From assembly GCA_024867545.1 (NCBI GenBank), contig JANFNE010000008.1, forward strand, positions 1-64,000: 64,000 bases of DNA, given 5' to 3'. Position 1 is the first letter of the stretch, and the number at the start of each line of letters is the position of its first letter. Below the pieces are notes generated by a model. It worked only from the letters and a program-made list of their open reading frames with translations. It was not told the origin of the DNA and made no database searches. Shown here in pieces: positions 10,453 to 19,225 of this stretch. The translations under genes were made by a program, and so were the position numbers. The stretch comes from Phytopythium helicoides. Lineage: Eukaryota > Oomycota > Peronosporomycetes > Pythiales > Pythiaceae.

Positions 10453-11474
10453 CTAGTCAGCGACCGAGTCGTTGAGGGCGACGCAGATGACGGCCTTGTG
10501 GTGGCCGCTGTACTGGCGGATGGCCTCGCCCTGGCTGAGGTCCCACAGGCGCGCACTCTGGTCGGACGAGCACGTGACGAGGTACGACGACACGGCCGAG
10601 AAGGAGCAGTCCCAGACCCACCGCTGGTGGCCCTGCAGCGTGTGCACGAGCTTGGCTTCGTTACCGGGACCGCTCGTGGGGCCGGGCATACTCCACACCT
10701 TGGCCAGCTTGTCGGCCGAGCACGTGGCGAGCAGCTTGCCGTTGGCGCTGACCTTGCACTTGAGGATGTACTCGTTGTGGGCCTTGAGCGTGTGGCGCAG
10801 CTCCCACCGGTCGGGCGAGGCCGGCTCGGGCGTGTAGAAGAAGACCTTGCCGAGGTTGTTGGCGGTCACGAACATGCTGCCGTCGCGCACCATGTCGATG
10901 GAGCGCAGCCCGTTGTCTCCGTCCGGCGCGAACTTGGTGACCATGGCGTTGGCCGCCAGGTCGTAGAGCCGCACGCAGCCGTTCTGGTCGGCCACGAGCA
11001 GCTCGGCCTGGTTCGGGTGCAGCACGACGGCGTTGAGCGGCACGCCGGCCTCGTAGCTGCGCTGGCACCCGGGCGCGCGCAGGTCCCAGATCTTGAGGCT
11101 GCCGTCGTCCGAGCACGAGTACATCCACTTGCCGTGGCGCTGGAAGCCGAGCCCCGTGACGTTGCTGGCGTGGCCGTCGTAGCTCGACACGTGGTTCGGG
11201 TTGTTGCTGCTGATCTCGAACAGCCGAATGTGCGGGTTGCCCGCCGCCGCGATGTACTTCTTGTCGGGCGTGATCTGCAGGCAGTTGACTTGCTGCAGCC
11301 TGTTGGTTAGCGCGCCATTTCTCGGGCCCCAGAGCCCCCACCAGGCCCGTAATCGCATGAGCAGCCGCGCACCGAGTCGGGGTACTTGACCGTGCGGTTG
11401 CACGTGCCGGAGGCCGCCTCCCAGAAGCGGATCGTGTGGTCATAGCCCGCCGTCGCCAGCACCACGCCCGCCAT
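10453..11474 (-). CDS. LST8: LST8, WD-repeat subunit of TOR complexes
   Basis: Seven-bladed WD40 propeller that binds and stabilises the TOR kinase domain in TORC1 and TORC2. Exon 1 is 11373-11474 and exon 2 10453-11292, separated by an 80-nt GT-AG intron; using the acceptor just before CAAGTC gives the conserved junction [15 protein letters not shown] and 313 residues, the normal size. Recognisable family strings are [14 protein letters not shown] at the start, [51 protein letters not shown] and the C-terminal [14 protein letters not shown]. The ATG at 11474 is chosen because [13 protein letters not shown] matches the start of other LST8 proteins; an upstream in-frame stretch has only GTG. 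Confidence 0.95.
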
Positions 11475-11603
11475 CTCGCCTTCGTTCCGCACTGCCGCCG
11501 GACAGGTTTCGCGGCCAGCATACCGTTTACAGCACCTTTTACAACTTATACTTTCTATTCTAATGCGTTTCTCACAAACCTAGATCTCTACGCAATCCAC
11601 CTC

Positions 11604-11611
11604 TATAAATA
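11604..11611 (+). promoter_or_regulatory. TATA-like element before the JTB-like gene
   Basis: TATAAATA lies 100 bases upstream of the ATG at 11711, in the 236-base spacer separating this gene from LST8 on the other strand. It resembles the element before centrin. Function is inferred from sequence and position. Confidence 0.4.
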
Positions 11612-11710
11612 CAATACCCACGATGTCGCATTTCAATACAAATACCCTGCCGCAATTGATACCTCGCCCCAAAGTGGCGCCTGCATACCCGCGACGTCGC
11701 AAGCGAGAAC

Positions 11711-12359
11711 ATGAAGAGCTGGGCGCTGCTGGCGCTCCTGGCGGCGCTGTGCGCGCTCTCCGACGCGCTCGCCGCACCGCTCGGCGTCCCCAGCGCTCCG
11801 CTCGCGGTTTCTGGCGCTCGAGCGCTGCGCCAGGAGGCGCGCGAGGCCGAGAACGAGGCGCAGGACGCGGCCGAGGAACCCGACGGAGCGCTGCGCGAGC
11901 CGCGGCAGCCGGCGCTGCACCGCGTGTACGACCCGGTGACGGGGCTCACGTGCGACCTGTTGAGCGAGTGCCTGCCGTGCCCCGTGAGCGAGCGCGACGA
12001 GACCTTCTGCCGCGAGACGGGTCACCGCCAGGAGCTCAGCTGTCCAAGGTCGCAGGAGGGCGCCGAGCGCGAGGCTGCTGCCGACAAGGAGACGAGGTTC
12101 AGGGCCTGCGTCCCGCCGTTGCGCGTCGCGCCCGCCGTGGCGGTGTTCAAGTTTGAGGTATGGAGTGGCGGGGATGAAGGAGGAGAAGGCGGGGAGGGAC
12201 TGACGGTGGGTGGTGAAGGTGATCATGAGCGCGAGCCTGGCCGCGGCGTTCTACCTGCTGATGAAGGAGCGACGCAACCACATGAGCTCGTTCGACCTGC
12301 GCAAGGAGCCGCGGCAGACGCGGACCCTGCTGGGGTCAACGACCAAGGACAGCGACTGA
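11711..12359 (+). CDS. JTB-like single-pass membrane protein with Cys-rich lumenal domain
   Basis: Exons 11711-12157 and 12219-12359, with a 61-nt GT-AG intron in phase 0, give 195 residues. Residues 1-21 are a clear signal peptide ending near ALA. After an Ala/Glu/Arg-rich linker comes a compact cysteine region, TCDLLSECLPCPVSERDETFC, then TGHRQELSCP and FRACVP. This follows the pattern of metazoan JTB (jumping translocation breakpoint protein): ECxPC, TGY-x-E-x-I-x-C, R-x-FKSC. Exon 2 supplies a hydrophobic helix, VIMSASLAAAFYLLM, and a basic cytoplasmic tail, completing the JTB layout. JTB is linked to cytokinesis and mitochondria in animals; its role here is unknown. Homology is inferred from the Cys spacing and topology. 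Confidence 0.68.
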
Positions 12360-12726
12360 GGAAGACACGTCGGATAGATCCGAGGCAAGTAAATCTAAGT
12401 GCAAGTTGATGACCAACACGCTGTCTTGCCGCTCTCCACTAAAACTGCAGATCAGACCATTCCGAATCTGTGGCTATCAATCATACCTTGTCGACTACCC
12501 CAAGATGGGTAGTCATCAATTGGCTTTCATCCGCATCTTCCGATGGATACTTCCATCCCTTATCTGTCAGTGACCTTGTAGCTCTGATATCGCCCACAGC
12601 AATCTTCGGCTTTCTACCCTCAATTGACTAGCAGTCCACTTCTCGGTAGTCTCGAGTCAACCATCGGTCAGTCCCAAACTTCCCAGCTGCCCAACAAGCC
12701 CGCATCAACAGCTCCTCCTCTTAACC
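12360..12726. other. 5' flank of P450-1
   Basis: These 367 AT-richer bases precede the first P450. No gene, TATA box or clear repeat was found. They should contain the P450-1 promoter. Confidence 0.4.
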
Positions 12727-14301
12727 ATGCTAGCATCGATCATTTCTAGTTGGTCTATCATCCAGAGCCAAGATCACCTCGCCATCGCCATTCTCACTGC
12801 TGTTCTGGTCGCAGCAGCTTACACGTTGTCCACCAGTAAAAGCAGTTCTCCGCGCACCAAAGATGGCAAACCACTGCCTCGACCAGCAACAACACTACCA
12901 CTACTCGAGAACACGCTCGATTTTCTTCGCAACGGAGAACGCATGCATGACTGGATCTGTGAAACGAGCCTGAAATTCGATGGCAAGCCGTGGCTTCTGC
13001 GCACTCTCGCGCAACCCCAGATGGTCATCATCACGAGCCCCGAGGGGTTTGAGGATGTCGAACGCAAGCACTTTGACAAGTTCGGCAAGGGTCCATACTT
13101 GTATGACTACCTTTTTGACTTTCTGGGCGACGGCATCGTCAACGTGGACGGCGAAATGTGGGCGTACCAGCGTAAGACCGCGATGGGTCTCTTCAGCTCG
13201 AGAGCACTTCGCGAACACATGATGTCCATCATCAACAAGCATTCGATCACGCTCGACTCCGTGCTGGAGAAGGCAGCTAACACAGAAAGCGAGCTAGACA
13301 TTTCCAAGCTGCTTCACCAGTTCACCATGGAGGCGTTCACTGAAATCGGCTTTGGGCTGGAGCTCAGCTGTTTGGGGTCTGACGAGACTCACCCGTTTGA
13401 GGCTGCGTTTGATGATGCCCAGCACGCCATCATGACTCGCATGCAGCTCCCCACATTTGTGTGGAAGCTTCAGCGTCTGCTCGGCATTGGGCTCGAGGGT
13501 CATTTGAAGAAATGCATCGCACTCGTGAATGAGACCGTCATGGCCATCATCAAAAACTCGATGGCGAGCGCTCAAGACCAACAGCAGGGAAAGTCAGCCA
13601 CGCCAAAGAAGAAGGACATCGTGTCTCTATTTCTCGAGAGCAAAAACTCCGAGGAGAAGATGTCGCCAGTTCTGCTCCGCGACATTGTCCTGAATCTGCT
13701 GCTTGGAGGCCGCGATACCAGCGCGGAGGCACTCAGTTGGCTGTTCTTCTGCCTCAGCCATAACCCAGAGGTGGAGCACAAAATTCGCGAAGAAATCGCA
13801 GCCCATTTCGACCGCTCGATCAATGCCAGCACTCAGCTTAGTATCGATACGCTGCAGAGTCTGACATATCTCGAGGCTGCTCTCAAGGAGACTCTGCGTC
13901 TGTTTCCTGCTGCGAATTTTAATATGCGCTACTGCTACGAGGATGTAGTCATGAGCGACGGCACATTCATCCCTGCCGGTTGCTACGCTGTCATCTGTCC
14001 GTTCACCACTGGACGTCGCACGGACGTGTGGGGACCTGACGCGCGCGAGTTCAAACCCGAGCGCTGGTTGGACGAGAGCGGGAAGATGCTGTCAGTGTCG
14101 AGTTTCAAGTTCAACTCGTTTCTGGGCGGACCACGCGCGTGCATCGGTATGAACTTGGCGATGATGCAGATGAAAACGGTGGTGGTGAAGACGCTGCTCA
14201 AGTTTCATTTGGTCGTAAGTGGCGACCAAAATGTGACGTACCGTCACGCCATCACGCTGCCAATGAAGGACGGCATGCGCGTCCGTGTTGAACGAGTGTA
14301 A
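12727..14301 (+). CDS. Cytochrome P450, CYP86-clan-like (P450-1)
   Basis: Haem monooxygenase, likely ER-anchored by the hydrophobic helix at residues 11-32, followed by a Pro-rich hinge (PLPRPATTLPLLENTLD). Single exon, 524 residues, a full-length P450. The I-helix oxygen-activation motif GGRDTS is at about 327-332, the ExxR motif (ETLR) at 388-391, and the haem loop FLGGPRACIG places the ligand Cys near residue 472. The FGFGxE-like region and PERW motif are present. Overall it resembles the CYP86/CYP52/CYP704 fatty-acid omega-hydroxylase clan, to which oomycete families such as CYP5014-CYP5017 belong; I cannot give a CYP number. It faces P450-2 tail to tail across a small secreted-protein gene. 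Substrate is unknown; fatty acids are the family-based guess. Confidence 0.9.
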   Translation: MLASIISSWSIIQSQDHLAIAILTAVLVAAAYTLSTSKSSSPRTKDGKPLPRPATTLPLLENTLDFLRNGERMHDWICETSLKFDGKPWLLRTLAQPQMVIITSPEGFEDVERKHFDKFGKGPYLYDYLFDFLGDGIVNVDGEMWAYQRKTAMGLFSSRALREHMMSIINKHSITLDSVLEKAANTESELDISKLLHQFTMEAFTEIGFGLELSCLGSDETHPFEAAFDDAQHAIMTRMQLPTFVWKLQRLLGIGLEGHLKKCIALVNETVMAIIKNSMASAQDQQQGKSATPKKKDIVSLFLESKNSEEKMSPVLLRDIVLNLLLGGRDTSAEALSWLFFCLSHNPEVEHKIREEIAAHFDRSINASTQLSIDTLQSLTYLEAALKETLRLFPAANFNMRYCYEDVVMSDGTFIPAGCYAVICPFTTGRRTDVWGPDAREFKPERWLDESGKMLSVSSFKFNSFLGGPRACIGMNLAMMQMKTVVVKTLLKFHLVVSGDQNVTYRHAITLPMKDGMRVRVERV

Positions 14302-14473
14302 AGAGGGCTTTGATGAAATGAAAAGGAGTTCAAGAGTTTTTCAAAGCTTGATGAAAGCTTTTCTTTCATTTTCATGTTTCCCAGTCATGAATGTGGGGAG
14401 CAGCGAGTTTCTCCAGCTTCGTAACTCCGCTCTGCAGCGGGTGTAAAGCAGATCCATTCGCTACGTTTTACAG

Positions 14474-14554
14474 GTTCAATCATTGAGTGACGCTGCATCC
14501 TTGGGAAACTAGACACGAAATGACATAGGCACATTCGTCAGTCAACGATTGAAC
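14474..14554. repeat. Imperfect foldback repeat, degenerate copy
   Basis: Left arm 14474-14486 (gttcaatcattga) pairs with right arm 14542-14554 (tcaacgattgaac) at 12 of 13 positions around a 55-base loop. The surrounding sequence resembles the better foldback at 15442-15545. It lies about 170 bases beyond the P450-1 stop codon. It may be a worn hairpin-type element. Confidence 0.5.
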
Positions 14555-14612
14555 TCGCACAAGTTAGTCAGCAGATACCTTACCAAGATGCAGATCACAT
14601 GACGAGTGATCG

Positions 14613-14882
14613 CTATGGCGTCGGAGAGATAGCTGCCGCAGCGCAGCCGGCCATGCAGACCCCGAGAGCGGCGTTGCAGGCCATCGCTGCAAGCGGAGCT
14701 CCGAGCCCAGCGGTAACCGTGCCAAACACGAGACCAGCATTGGCGTAGCACACGACCGCGAGGCCGTTGCAGCCAGTCTGGCAGACGCCATACGCCAGCA
14801 TCCCGAGGACCCCGGCCTCAACCTCAGGGATGGCACCGATGGCCAGCAGACCGGCAGCAGCGAGCACGACCTTCTTGAACAT
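14613..14882 (-). CDS. Small secreted six-cysteine protein, zygote-specific-protein-like
   Basis: 89 residues in one exon. Residues 1-23 are a signal peptide (basic start, hydrophobic core, cleavage near VEA/G). The mature part is Ala/Gly-rich and has six Cys at 34, 38, 45, 69, 76 and 80, a mirror pattern C-x3-C-x6-C ... C-x6-C-x3-C. The strings CNGLAVVCYANAG and ACNAALGVCMAGC recall the small fungal and algal proteins annotated as zygote-specific class V copy B proteins; I recall that match from pattern only. Two helix pairs joined by disulfides are plausible. The ATG at 14882 is preferred over longer frames because it opens the signal peptide exactly. It lies antisense between two convergent P450 genes. 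Role unknown; secretion is likely. Confidence 0.7.
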   Translation of the reverse strand: MFKKVVLAAAGLLAIGAIPEVEAGVLGMLAYGVCQTGCNGLAVVCYANAGLVFGTVTAGLGAPLAAMACNAALGVCMAGCAAAAISPTP

Positions 14883-15441
14883 GGTCGATGAAGTGGGCTG
14901 GATGTTGTCTTTATTGACTTGGAACTTGACTTTTAGCGCGCAGATTGCGAACTGAGGGCTTGGAAAACCTGAAAGCGAGGCCCAGGAGAACTCCGAGGGG
15001 GGTCGCTCTCGACAGAGCATTGCTAGCTGCACAGGGAGAAGCGTACAGTACAAACATAGTGAAGACAGGTGCAAGTGCCAACCCATTCGCTGTCGAATGT
15101 TCTCGATGCATGCATTGGCGACTGGAAGAAAGGCGTCCTCCTAGCGAAACCGTGACCGACACGCCATCATAGTTGTCAATAGCTACACCTCTGCTTGACT
15201 CGACTGGCTCGATTCTGCATGTATTAGTCTCTCGTATTGATTGCCCTCGGCTCGTATAGTACTTGTTGCTTCGCATCAAGCTTCAGGTCGCTCTTACAGT
15301 CTATGATAGCCATGCCGCCATCAATAACTTGTGATATCCAGCGATCAAAAGGGCCGAGCATAGAAACTTTCGAGCTCTCATTGTGAATTTACAACAGTGT
15401 GTTTCGCTACACAGCTTGCTTGGAGCGCCGCGAGGTAGATC
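14883..15441. other. 5' flank of the small secreted protein gene
   Basis: This 559-base stretch has no supportable gene. It should hold the promoter of the minus-strand secreted protein. No TATA or CCAAT element stood out. Confidence 0.4.
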
Positions 15442-15545
15442 CACTCACTGCTTGTTACAGATTCAATCGTTGAGCTTCGCCGCATTCCTCATGAGAAGAG
15501 GTATGCCCGTCGGTCAACGATTGAACCTGTAAAGAGCAGCGAGTG
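15442..15545. repeat. 104-bp foldback (inverted repeat) element
   Basis: Arms 15442-15473 and 15514-15545 are 32 bases each and match at 28 of 32 positions when folded, around a 40-base loop. The core is TTCAATCGTTGA / TCAACGATTGAA. It lies 64 bases from the P450-2 stop, and a weaker relative sits at 14474-14554 beyond the P450-1 stop. A small foldback transposon (MITE-like) or a shared 3' hairpin are both possible. Confidence 0.7.
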
Positions 15546-15609
15546 AATATACCCCGCTCAACACCAAAGCCATCTTCAAAAACGGAGTAGTTCAATACTG
15601 ACGATGCCC

Positions 15610-17169
15610 TCACGACTCGATGCGATGGACACGCACGCGGAGGCCGCCCTTGAGCGGCAGCGACGTCGAGTGACGGTAGGTAATGTTCTCCTGACCAGCG
15701 GAGAGCGAGAGGTGAAACTGTGAGAGAGTCTTCACCACCACTGTTTTGATCGTCATCAGCGCCAGATTCAATCCGAGGCATTGGCGAGGACCAGCCAGGA
15801 ATGTGTTGAACTTGAAGTTTGAGACGTTGACCAGCTTGCTTGGATCGTTCGGGTCGAGCCAGCGCTCAGGCTTGAACTCAGCTGCGTCCTCGCCCCAGAC
15901 ATCCGTGCGTCTTGCCGTCGAGTAGGGAGCTATGACTGCGTAGCTCCCCTGAGGAATAAACGTGCCGTCCGACAGCACAGCATCTTCGTTGCAGTAACGC
16001 ATGTTCCAGCTCGCAGCAGGATACAAGCGTAGAGTTTCTCGCACCACCGCCTCAGTATACGTCAGTTGATGAAGCTGCTCAGCACTGATTGAGTCGCTTG
16101 CGACCAGTTGGGCACCGAGCTTGTCAATGATCTCTTGTCGAATCTTCTGCTCCACGTCTGGTCGCTGAGCGACGCGATAAAGCAACCAGCTAGTGGTCTC
16201 AGCAGTCGAGTTCCGTCCTCCGATCAGCAACGTCACTGCAACATCACGAAGGAGGTCGGGGGTAAGCCTTCCCTCAGAGCTCTCGCTCTCCAGGAACAGG
16301 GAGATCGCGTCCTTGCTCTTCGTAGACGCATCCTGAGATTTTAGAATCGCCTGGTTGATGATCCCCATCACCAACTCGTCGATGATGGCCACGCTCTCCT
16401 TCAGTTGTTGCTCAAGACCGAGGCCAAACAAGCGCTGAAGCTTCCACACGAACGTCGGGAGCTGCATGCGCTTCATTACGGCATCTGCGCCGTTGTCAAG
16501 GGCTTTTTCGAATGGGTGGATCGAGTCCGAGCGAAGACACTTGAGGTCGACTCCAAACGCGATCTCGCTGATGGTATCGGTGGTGAGTCGCAGTAGCAGC
16601 TCAGCCACATCAATCTCTGCCCCACTGCTCGCATACTTGTCGAAGACTTCGCCAAGCACTGCGATGTGCTTGTTTACAATCACATTCATGTGCTGCCGAA
16701 CCGCGCGCGTGCTGAAGAGCTTAGCTGCAACCTTGCGCTGATACGCCCATAGTTCGCCATCAACAAACACCATGCTGTCCCCGCCAAGGTCGTGCATGTA
16801 CTCGTGGAGGAACGGTCCCTTGCCAAACTTGCCAAACAACCGGTGCTCGACGTCTTCAAACGCTTCGGGACTCGTCAGGATGATCATATTTGGCTGACCA
16901 ACGACGTGGAGCAGCCACGGCTGTCCCCCAAAGCTCCGAGTCGTCTCGCAGATCCAGTCGTGCATGCGCGCAGCATTGTCCACGAAGTCGAGAGTGTTGT
17001 GGAGCAGCGGTAGCGTCGTGGAAGGCGTGGGGAGCGGCTTGCCGTCCTTGGTCCTTGGGCTCTTTCTCTGTTGGCGCAGGGTACCGACAAGAATCAAAGC
17101 CCCAGCTACGGCGAGCACGCCGACGAGAGGCAGGCTGCCAGATCGCGCGAGGTCCGATGGGAGCCTCAT
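15610..17169 (-). CDS. Cytochrome P450 with altered I-helix motif (P450-2)
   Basis: Single exon, 519 residues, start ATG at 17169. N-terminal membrane anchor (about 14-30), hinge PLPTPSTTLPLLHNTLD, ExxR as ETLR, PERW, and haem loop FLAGPRQCLG are all intact. The I-helix reads GGRNSTAE, where its paralogs have GGRDTTAE/D: the conserved acidic residue is Asn320 and the following Thr is Ser. In P450s this acid-alcohol pair helps proton delivery to bound oxygen, so activity may be altered. It is also the most diverged of the eight copies elsewhere in the I-helix and F-G region. It might be a functional variant or a gene beginning to decay; the frame is clean, favouring the former. Confidence 0.88.
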   Translation of the reverse strand: MRLPSDLARSGSLPLVGVLAVAGALILVGTLRQQRKSPRTKDGKPLPTPSTTLPLLHNTLDFVDNAARMHDWICETTRSFGGQPWLLHVVGQPNMIILTSPEAFEDVEHRLFGKFGKGPFLHEYMHDLGGDSMVFVDGELWAYQRKVAAKLFSTRAVRQHMNVIVNKHIAVLGEVFDKYASSGAEIDVAELLLRLTTDTISEIAFGVDLKCLRSDSIHPFEKALDNGADAVMKRMQLPTFVWKLQRLFGLGLEQQLKESVAIIDELVMGIINQAILKSQDASTKSKDAISLFLESESSEGRLTPDLLRDVAVTLLIGGRNSTAETTSWLLYRVAQRPDVEQKIRQEIIDKLGAQLVASDSISAEQLHQLTYTEAVVRETLRLYPAASWNMRYCNEDAVLSDGTFIPQGSYAVIAPYSTARRTDVWGEDAAEFKPERWLDPNDPSKLVNVSNFKFNTFLAGPRQCLGLNLALMTIKTVVVKTLSQFHLSLSAGQENITYRHSTSLPLKGGLRVRVHRIES

Positions 17170-17485
17170 GGAGCGGGCAGGGGCCTCCGGGGCGGTGGCT
17201 GATGGGATATGGCGCTCCCATCGGATGGGGAAGAGCGTGCCTCAAAGACCTTCTTGACCGCGCGCCACGCCCGTTTTCCCGCAGAGAAGAGTTGCACTGT
17301 GTTGAAGGTCATCCTATTTCCTTGGCACCAGCGGGAAGCTCATGGCTGTTGGTGGGGCACATTTGACGAGACTTCATGTAGGGTCTCATACATCACGGCT
17401 GACAGACATGGAGGTTGGGAGCGTTGGGCTCACATGCAAATCCAGTTGAAGTGCATTACGAGACGCTAGTACGTACATGTACGCC
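17170..17485. other. Spacer between P450-2 and P450-3
   Basis: About 316 bases upstream of P450-2 and downstream of P450-3 (both on the minus strand). No gene or repeat was recognised. Confidence 0.45.
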
Positions 17486-19030
17486 CTAGATGCGATGCAC
17501 ACGAACCTTGAGTCCGCCCTTAATCGGCAGCACTACCGATACGCGGTACGTCACGTCCTGACCCGGAACCAGCTCCAGGTGGAACTTGCTCAGCACCTTG
17601 GTGAGGATAGTTTTCATCTGCAGCATCGCCAGGTTCTGGCCCGCGCACTGGCGAGGACCAGCGAGGAACGTGTTGAACTTATAGCTGGAGACGGTGATCA
17701 GCTTGGTCGGATCCTTGGGGTCGAGCCAGCGCTCGGGCTTGAACTCGGTCGCATCTTCTCCCCAGACATCTGTGCGTCGAGCCATTGTGAATGCTCCGAT
17801 GAGGGTGTGGCTTCCTTGTGGGATGAATGTGCCATCACTGAGCACAATGTCTTCATTGCTGTAGCGTGTGTTCCAGCTCCCGGGTGGATAGAGTCGCAGT
17901 GTTTCTTTGATTGTCGCCTCGAGGTACGGCATTTGATTGAGCTTGTTGTGGTTCAGCTGTTTGGCGATATCGAGCTGAGGGCCAAACGTGGCGATGACCT
18001 CCTCGCGGATCTTTCTCTCCACCTCTGGGTGTTGAGTGAGGCAATACACAAGCCACCCGAGTGTGTCAGCAGTAGTGTCACGACCACCGACGACTAGCGC
18101 AAGCACAATGTCGTGAAGCAAACCGGGCGTGAGCAAACCTTCCGAATCGTCGCTCTCCAGGAAGAGCGACACCGCATCTTTTCTCTCGCTGACCTTCCCT
18201 GCCTCCTTCTCTTTCTTCGACTTGGCCATTGTATCCTTGATAATCGTCATAATCGTCTCATTCACGACACCAATGCACTTCTTCAGCTCTCTCTCGCTGC
18301 CAATTACGAGGAGACGCTTGAGCTTCCAAACAAACGTAGGCACCTGGGAACGACTGATGATATAATGCTGGGTATCATCCAGAGCTTTCTCAAACGGATG
18401 AACCTCGTCTGACGCTAGGCACTGAATGTCCAAGCCGAAGGCAATCTCGGCAATCGTCTCCAGCGTGAAATGGAGGAACAACTCAGCAATGTCCACCACC
18501 TTCTCGTCTACAACCGCTTTGTTCAGCACCTCGTCTAACACGAGAGTGTGCTTGTTGATGATGACTGCCATGTGCTCTCGAATGGCTCGAGAGCTGAACA
18601 TCTTGAGCATTGTCTTGCGCTGGTACGCCCAGAGGTTCCCGTCGACGAGCGAAACACCATTTCCTCCCATGTCGTAAAAGATGTCATACAGGTATGGTCC
18701 TTTGCCAAACTTGTCGAAGTTGCGATGCTGGATATCCTCAAACGCTTCGGGAGTCGACAGCACAATCACCTTGGGCTGACCGAGCACTTTCAGTAACCAT
18801 GGTCGCCCACCGAGCTTCAGGCTAGTTTCCGTGATCCAATCGTGTATTCGCGACTTGTTTACCAGCACGTCCAGTGTGTTCTCTAGCAGTGGAAGCGTCG
18901 ATTCCGGTCTTGGCAAAGGTTCGCCGCCTTTGGTTGTTGGAGACTTGTCCTTGAACGCTATCGCACTCAACACGAGCGCTCCTGCGACCACAAAGGCCCC
19001 GACAAGCCCAACCAGATCGGACAGCAACAT
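17486..19030 (-). CDS. Cytochrome P450 (P450-3)
   Basis: Single exon. The ATG at 19030 gives 514 residues beginning MLLSDLVGLVGAFVV, directly at the membrane anchor as in the paralogs; a longer frame to 19168 lacks family support. Motifs: hinge PLPRPESTLPLLENTLD, I-helix GGRDTTAD, ETLR, PERW and haem loop FLAGPRQCAG (Ala where others have Ile). It is closest in sequence to the two broken copies at 36.9-40.5 kb, sharing DIVL-LVVGGRDTTADTLGW and the PIKGGLKVRVHRI ending. It lies 195 bases downstream of P450-4 in the same direction, suggesting tandem duplication. Membrane monooxygenase; substrate unknown. Confidence 0.9.
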   Translation of the reverse strand: MLLSDLVGLVGAFVVAGALVLSAIAFKDKSPTTKGGEPLPRPESTLPLLENTLDVLVNKSRIHDWITETSLKLGGRPWLLKVLGQPKVIVLSTPEAFEDIQHRNFDKFGKGPYLYDIFYDMGGNGVSLVDGNLWAYQRKTMLKMFSSRAIREHMAVIINKHTLVLDEVLNKAVVDEKVVDIAELFLHFTLETIAEIAFGLDIQCLASDEVHPFEKALDDTQHYIISRSQVPTFVWKLKRLLVIGSERELKKCIGVVNETIMTIIKDTMAKSKKEKEAGKVSERKDAVSLFLESDDSEGLLTPGLLHDIVLALVVGGRDTTADTLGWLVYCLTQHPEVERKIREEVIATFGPQLDIAKQLNHNKLNQMPYLEATIKETLRLYPPGSWNTRYSNEDIVLSDGTFIPQGSHTLIGAFTMARRTDVWGEDATEFKPERWLDPKDPTKLITVSSYKFNTFLAGPRQCAGQNLAMLQMKTILTKVLSKFHLELVPGQDVTYRVSVVLPIKGGLKVRVHRI

Positions 19031-19225
19031 CGTGGCTTGAGATCCGAGGGGGAGAAGGCGAGTTGTGGAATGACAGCGGCGATGAAGACGGCCTGTTGTG
19101 GATGTGTGTAGCCATTGCCACGCTGGCAAAACTTCAGCTGCATTCATCGAACAATACTCAGATATCACACCTCTGCGATCGATTCGAAAACCTGTTCATT
19201 CGAAAAGTTCATTCGAAAAGTTCAC

